From positions 1-9,436 of the forward strand of contig CAZQKI010000173.1 in the NCBI GenBank assembly GCA_964592855.1: 9,436 nucleotides of DNA, read 5' to 3'. Both the position numbers and the translations under genes were made by a program. The notes under the pieces were generated by a model, which was not told where the DNA came from, searched no databases, and was given only the letters and a program-made list of their open reading frames with translations. This document shows, one piece after another, positions 7,042 to 9,436 of the stretch (positions within the stretch are counted from its first letter, which is position 1; the number at the start of each line of letters is the position of its first letter). Source of the DNA: JAAYLN01 sp964592855 (GTDB lineage: Bacteria; Verrucomicrobiota; Kiritimatiellia; RFP12; JAAYLN01).

Positions 7042-7253
7042 CGTCGTCACGGGGAACGAGGAAACGGAGCGGTTGCCACGGATCTTGCGCGTGGGTCTCT
7101 CGCGCTTGTCTTGACTGCCGCAACTTGATAAAGTCGCCGCCATGTCGGGGTATGAATGGAATGTCGCGTGCTGAAATAAGCGCGTGTGAAACAACGGATC
7201 GCTCGTGGCGCGCGCGATGCGGAATCGCATCCCGGTCGGCCGCCAGAACGGGC

Positions 7254-7259
7254 AGGAGG
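7254..7259 (+). promoter_or_regulatory. Strong ribosome binding site before the DUF481 gene
   Basis: AGGAGG lies three bases before ATG 7263 and nine bases before ATG 7269. The longer spacing is more usual, so the second ATG is the preferred start; both are in frame and differ by two residues. Confidence 0.75.
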
Positions 7260-7268
7260 AGCATGGAA

Positions 7269-8051
7269 ATGACACTGAAGACAGCCGGGATGTTGGTTGC
7301 GCTTTTCGCCGCGTGGGGTCTGCAGGCTCAGGAGGCGGCGCCGGCCAAGGCGTCCAGCCTCGACAAGTCGCTGGCCATCGGCGCCACGTTGACCGACGGC
7401 AACAGCGAGACGATGCTGGCCAATGGCAGCTTCCTACTGTCGGGCGAGAAGCCTAAACTCGGTTCGTTCAAGGTCGGCATCGAAGGGAACTACGGCGAGA
7501 ATACCAAGCGGGTTATCGTCCAAAACGAGGATGGCTCCACGACCGAAACCCGGACCGACGATATCACCGTGAACAACGCCAAGATCTTCGTCAACGTCAA
7601 AAAGACGCTCTCGCCGATGACCTTCGTCGCGGTGGATGGGTCCGTGCTGAATGACGGCGTGGCCGAAGTGGAATATCGGGCGATGGTCGGTCCCGGTCTG
7701 GGCCTCTATCTGATCAAGAATGCTAAAACCACCCTCTCGCTTGAAGCCGGCGTCGCCCAGATATGGGAAGAGGTTCAGGACGTCCGGGACGACTATCTTG
7801 CGCTCCGCGTGGTGGAGACGTTTGAACGCAAGTTCGCCAACGCCTCCCGCATCTGGCAATCGGCCGAGTTCCTGCCGGAGGCATCCGACTTCGGGCGGTT
7901 CCTCCTCAACGCCGAGGTCGGCGTCGAGGCGCCGCTTCAAGGCCGGCTCAACCTGCGCCTCGTGCTGCAGGACAAGTACAACAGCGAGCCAGGCGCCGAT
8001 TATGAGAAGAACGACCTGACGGTGATTGCCGGCATCAACATCAAGCTCTAG
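7269..8051 (+). CDS. DUF481-type outer-membrane beta-barrel protein (YdiY-like)
   Basis: The product has 260 residues from ATG 7269 (262 from ATG 7263). The N-terminus MTLKTAGMLVALFAAWGLQA is a Sec signal peptide, with cleavage likely after the LQA/Q region. The mature part resembles DUF481 proteins: LAIGATLTDGNSETMLANG near the start is the typical GxxxTxGNSET signature, followed by alternating strands (KLGSFKVGIEGNYGE, NAKIFVNVKKTLSPMTFVAVDGS, YRAMVGPGLGLYLIKNAKTTLSLEAGV, LNLRLVLQDKY) and the closing strand DLTVIAGINIKL. It probably forms an outer-membrane barrel; the E. coli relative YdiY is described as salt/acid-inducible, but no molecular role is established. The reading frame is also open upstream, but the signal peptide and strong ribosome binding site fix the start. 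The queD-like gene begins four bases after its stop, which suggests cotranscription without obvious functional linkage. Confidence 0.85.
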   Translation: MTLKTAGMLVALFAAWGLQAQEAAPAKASSLDKSLAIGATLTDGNSETMLANGSFLLSGEKPKLGSFKVGIEGNYGENTKRVIVQNEDGSTTETRTDDITVNNAKIFVNVKKTLSPMTFVAVDGSVLNDGVAEVEYRAMVGPGLGLYLIKNAKTTLSLEAGVAQIWEEVQDVRDDYLALRVVETFERKFANASRIWQSAEFLPEASDFGRFLLNAEVGVEAPLQGRLNLRLVLQDKYNSEPGADYEKNDLTVIAGINIKL

Positions 8052-8055
8052 CACC

Positions 8056-8328
8056 ATGCCCTATCGAATCTGCAAAACGGTTGAGATCGACAACGCGCAC
8101 CTGCTCTCCAAGCACCCGGGCAATTGCCGCTTTCCCCACGGACACACCCGCCGGATCGAGGTGGTTCTTGAGTCGGACCGACTCCATGCGAACGACATGG
8201 TCTGCGATTTCGCCGTGGTGAAGGCGTTGCTGGAAGAACGGGTCGGCGCCTGGGATCATGCGATTTGCATGAACGAAGGCGACCCCGGCTACGCGACACT
8301 GCTGCTGGAGACGCCGGAATTCCGGTGA
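8056..8328 (+). pseudogene. queD: 3'-truncated QueD/6-pyruvoyl-tetrahydropterin synthase family gene
   Basis: The 90-residue product starts MPYRICKTVEIDNAHLL. It has the zinc ligands His15, His28 and His30, the catalytic Cys24 in the Cys-x3-His-Gly-His motif (CRFPHGH), the MVCDF strand and the catalytic Asp67-His68 pair in WDHAI. Full-length QueD proteins (about 120 residues) continue with an NPT(S/A)E helix and a final Glu-containing strand that binds the pterin substrate; both are absent. The frame ends with ETPEFR and TGA at a 12-bp palindrome, where the DNA becomes similar to the small membrane protein gene at 9112-9163 on the opposite strand. An intact enzyme would make 6-carboxy-tetrahydropterin for queuosine or deazapurine synthesis. 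This copy lacks a substrate-binding residue and probably is inactive. No Shine-Dalgarno is visible; translation would rely on coupling to the DUF481 gene four bases upstream. Confidence 0.75.
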
Positions 8329-8385
8329 AATGGCGGCGACCCGCGCGCCGAAGGCCCCGCCGACGAGGTGGGCGAAAAAACGACC
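8317..8385 (-). pseudogene. Fragment of a second small membrane protein gene
   Basis: Positions 8317-8368 match 9112-9163 in the same orientation with 5 differences in 52 bases, beginning at GAATTCCGG in both. Read on the minus strand both encode nearly the same peptide: LVGGAFGARVAAISPEF here, LVGGAFGALVATISPEF in the intact gene. Similarity continues weakly upstream (GRFFAH against GSLLSS), giving an approximate right limit of 8385. At 8317 it stops and the antisense of queD begins. The differences include substitutions, so this is a diverged paralogue rather than a fresh duplication. It lies just downstream of the META lipoprotein gene on the same strand. Confidence 0.7.
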
Positions 8386-8425
8386 TTGCCGGTTTTGGGT
8401 CTGACAGCCTGATTGCCGTTCGGCG

Positions 8426-8842
8426 TCATCTCGCATTGAAGATCAGAATGTCTTGATTGCCGCCATCCTTCAACGTGAGTGTCATCTCGGTTCTTGCAAA
8501 CTTCCGTGCCTGCTGCAAGAGGTTGATGTAGATAGCCTCGGCGCGCATGGCTTGCTCCGAACCGGCCATCTCGGTGGCGCTGAGAGCGCCCACCGAGAAG
8601 TCGCCGCCGCCGGTGACGTGATACGGCCCCCCGTAGATGTTGACGGCGGAGGTTCCCGATATCTGGGAATCGTCGAAGTCCGCGGTGATGGTAAACGGAG
8701 CCGGGTTCAAGGAACCGTTTGACCAGGCCGACAGTCGCCACGTGGTCCCGGCCAGGCTCCCGGCGTCTGCTCCGCCGCCATTATCGCCATCACAACCCGC
8801 CGCCAGCAAGAGCGCTAAGCCAACGATTGCGATCCAGTTCAT
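8426..8842 (-). CDS. META/HslJ-type lipoprotein
   Basis: From ATG 8842 the product has 138 residues. MNWIAIVGLALLLAAGC is a lipoprotein signal peptide with lipobox LAAGC, followed by a Gly/Asp-rich linker (DGDNGGGADAG). The domain starts LAGTTWRLSAW and continues with PFTITADFDDSQISGTSAVNIYGGPY, an MAGSEQAMRAE helix and a final LTLKDGGNQDILIF strand. This is the META domain pattern (xGxxWxLxxx, xGxxGxNxYxGxY, TxMAC/GSxxxMxxE) known from HslJ. Such lipoproteins are tied to stress or novobiocin resistance in E. coli, with no known biochemical activity. An alternative ATG at 8932 overlaps the stop of the upstream gene as ATGA and would add 30 basic residues before the signal peptide. I prefer 8842 because the lipoprotein signal then sits at the N-terminus, with AGGTG five bases upstream. 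It is probably cotranscribed with the small membrane protein. Confidence 0.8.
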   Translation of the reverse strand: MNWIAIVGLALLLAAGCDGDNGGGADAGSLAGTTWRLSAWSNGSLNPAPFTITADFDDSQISGTSAVNIYGGPYHVTGGGDFSVGALSATEMAGSEQAMRAEAIYINLLQQARKFARTEMTLTLKDGGNQDILIFNAR

Positions 8843-8928
8843 CGCGGCACCTGCGATTCCAGCCCAGTTCAGTGAACCCTGACCAGATCGCTGCCGTTCA
8901 CCTCGCTTCGTCTCGATCTTCCTCCCGC

Positions 8929-9237
8929 TCATGGGTTGGCCTTTCGTTCCTTCCGGTATTCAAATCGAATTTTCAGGATCTTGATGATCGCGGCCAGGAA
9001 GCACGCAAAGCCTGAAACGGCGGCGCCGATGAATACGCCCCAGATCATTCCGACCGCGAAGGCGTACCTAACGATTCCCTGTTCAGCCTTGTTGCTAAAC
9101 AGTCCGGCGATGAATTCCGGCGAGATGGTGGCGACCAGCGCGCCAAAGGCCCCGCCGACGAGGGAAGACAAAAGCGAACCGACCAGAATGATGACGAAGA
9201 AGCCTATGGCCCCCTTGACTGCGTTTTCGGTATTCAT
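8929..9237 (-). CDS. Small two-helix membrane protein
   Basis: The product has 102 residues from ATG 9237 (GTG 9240 adds one). Helix one is about AIGFFVIILVGSLLSSLVGGAF, then a loop with TISPEFIAGLFSNKAEQ, then helix two YAFAVGMIWGVFIGAAVSGFACFLAAIIKIL. The C-terminal tail is basic (KIRFEYRKERKANP), so it should face the cytoplasm. Gly-rich helix faces (LVGGAFGA, GVFIGAAVSGF) suggest helix packing or oligomers. I do not recognise a family. Its stop overlaps ATG 8932 in the sequence ATGA, and a near-consensus promoter lies 70-95 bases upstream. A fragment of a second copy lies at 8317-8385, so it belonged to a small repeated gene set on both sides of the META gene. Confidence 0.65.
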   Translation of the reverse strand: MNTENAVKGAIGFFVIILVGSLLSSLVGGAFGALVATISPEFIAGLFSNKAEQGIVRYAFAVGMIWGVFIGAAVSGFACFLAAIIKILKIRFEYRKERKANP

Positions 9238-9305
9238 CACTTCATTTCATGCGTTAGCTTTGTTTGCGCGGCTCTTCTGTGCATCGAACTCGAATGTCGT
9301 GATGT

Positions 9306-9333
9306 ATAATACTTATGCCGCACAGGGTGTCAA
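9306..9333 (-). promoter_or_regulatory. Near-consensus sigma70 promoter of the minus-strand unit
   Basis: On the minus strand TTGACA (9328-9333, perfect) and TATTAT (9306-9311, five of six) are separated by 16 bases. Transcription should begin near 9299, giving a leader of about 60 bases before ATG 9237. It would drive the small membrane protein, the META lipoprotein and formerly the second membrane protein copy. Confidence 0.7.
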
Positions 9334-9342
9334 CTGGTTTGT

Positions 9343-9429
9343 TTGAAAAAAGCGGGGCAGCCGTTCCTGCCTGCCAAAATGGCCAACCCCGAGACTGTGC
9401 CGTCACAGCCGGGCCAGCGGCCCCGCTGG
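9343..9429 (-). terminator. Structured segment, possible terminator of a gene beyond the window
   Basis: AGCGGGGC (9351-9358) can pair with GCCCCGCT (9420-9427). On the minus strand this closing stem is followed directly by six to seven bases of T-rich sequence (9343-9350). Inside lie smaller perfect hairpins: GGCAG/CTGCC (9356-9360, 9367-9371), CTGTG/CACAG (9395-9399, 9404-9408) and CCAGCGG/CCGCTGG (9414-9420, 9423-9429). Some are mutually exclusive with the outer stem. A Rho-independent terminator for a minus-strand gene to the right is the simplest reading; a small structured RNA is possible. Confidence 0.4.
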
Positions 9430-9436
9430 TCTGAGA

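Noticed and set aside
7111..7140. TTGACT upstream of the DUF481 gene as a promoter -35
   Set aside because: No acceptable -10 box lies 15-19 bases downstream.
8041..8436. 131-codon minus-strand frame spanning the queD region
   Set aside because: Only its LVGGAFGA...ISPEF part has meaning, as the paralogue fragment; the remainder is antisense of queD.
9247..9260. CGTTAGCTT here and at about 2017-2025, suggestive of integron attC ends
   Set aside because: Neither fits the GTTRRRY core fully, no paired RYYYAAC site or long imperfect palindrome was found, and no integrase is present.
9351..9427. 77-base segment with a closing 8-bp stem resembling a tRNA acceptor
   Set aside because: No T-loop sequence, no D-arm pattern and no anticodon arm can be placed.

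Overview
The window is about 9.4 kb of GC-rich draft sequence, with a 100-base run of N at 3632-3731 marking a scaffold join. No rRNA, tRNA or phylogenetic marker gene is present, so the organism cannot be named. The mix of a DUF4874/DUF4832-type protein, a large glycine-rich modular protein with a period of about 312 residues, a DUF481 outer-membrane barrel and high GC fits a Gram-negative bacterium, perhaps of the Planctomycetota-Verrucomicrobiota-Kiritimatiellota group. That placement is inference only.

Layout. Positions 1-149 hold the last 48 codons of an unidentified + strand gene. Positions 444-1545 (minus strand) are a decayed insertion element: an intact DUF6788-type accessory ORF followed by a transposase ruined by an in-frame stop, a frameshift and a large internal deletion, then joined to the C-terminal tail of a different (ISKra4-like) transposase. 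Positions 1546-2060 are non-coding and contain the element's likely promoter, a perfect 15-bp tandem duplication and CTGCGGTT repeats. A complete NHA/SLC9B-like cation:proton antiporter follows (2061-3263, +). Next comes a DUF4874/DUF4832-type gene interrupted by the assembly gap (3322-4421, +), then an 859-residue glycine-rich repeat protein with no visible N-terminal export signal (4462-7041, +). A DUF481 outer-membrane protein (7269-8051, +) and a 3'-truncated QueD/6-pyruvoyl-tetrahydropterin-synthase-family gene (8056-8328, +) end the + strand series.

The right end is a minus-strand unit. A near-consensus sigma70-type promoter (-35 at 9328-9333, -10 at 9306-9311) precedes a two-helix small membrane protein (8929-9237). 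Its stop overlaps (ATGA) a possible start of a META/HslJ-type lipoprotein (8426-8842, or from 8932). Downstream lies a fragment of a second copy of the small membrane protein gene (8317 to about 8385). That fragment meets the broken 3' end of queD exactly at a GAATTC inside a 12-bp palindrome. The simplest reading is a deletion that removed the 3' ends of two convergent genes. A structured, possibly terminator-like segment lies at 9343-9429.

The genes do not form one obvious pathway. The recurring themes are cell-envelope and surface functions (antiporter, glycine-rich repeat protein, DUF481 barrel, META lipoprotein, small membrane protein) and repeated signs of rearrangement (mosaic transposase, headless repeat protein, truncated queD). 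No convincing new defence or mobile system was found. The most interesting items are the queD/paralogue deletion junction and the 312-residue modular glycine-rich protein.
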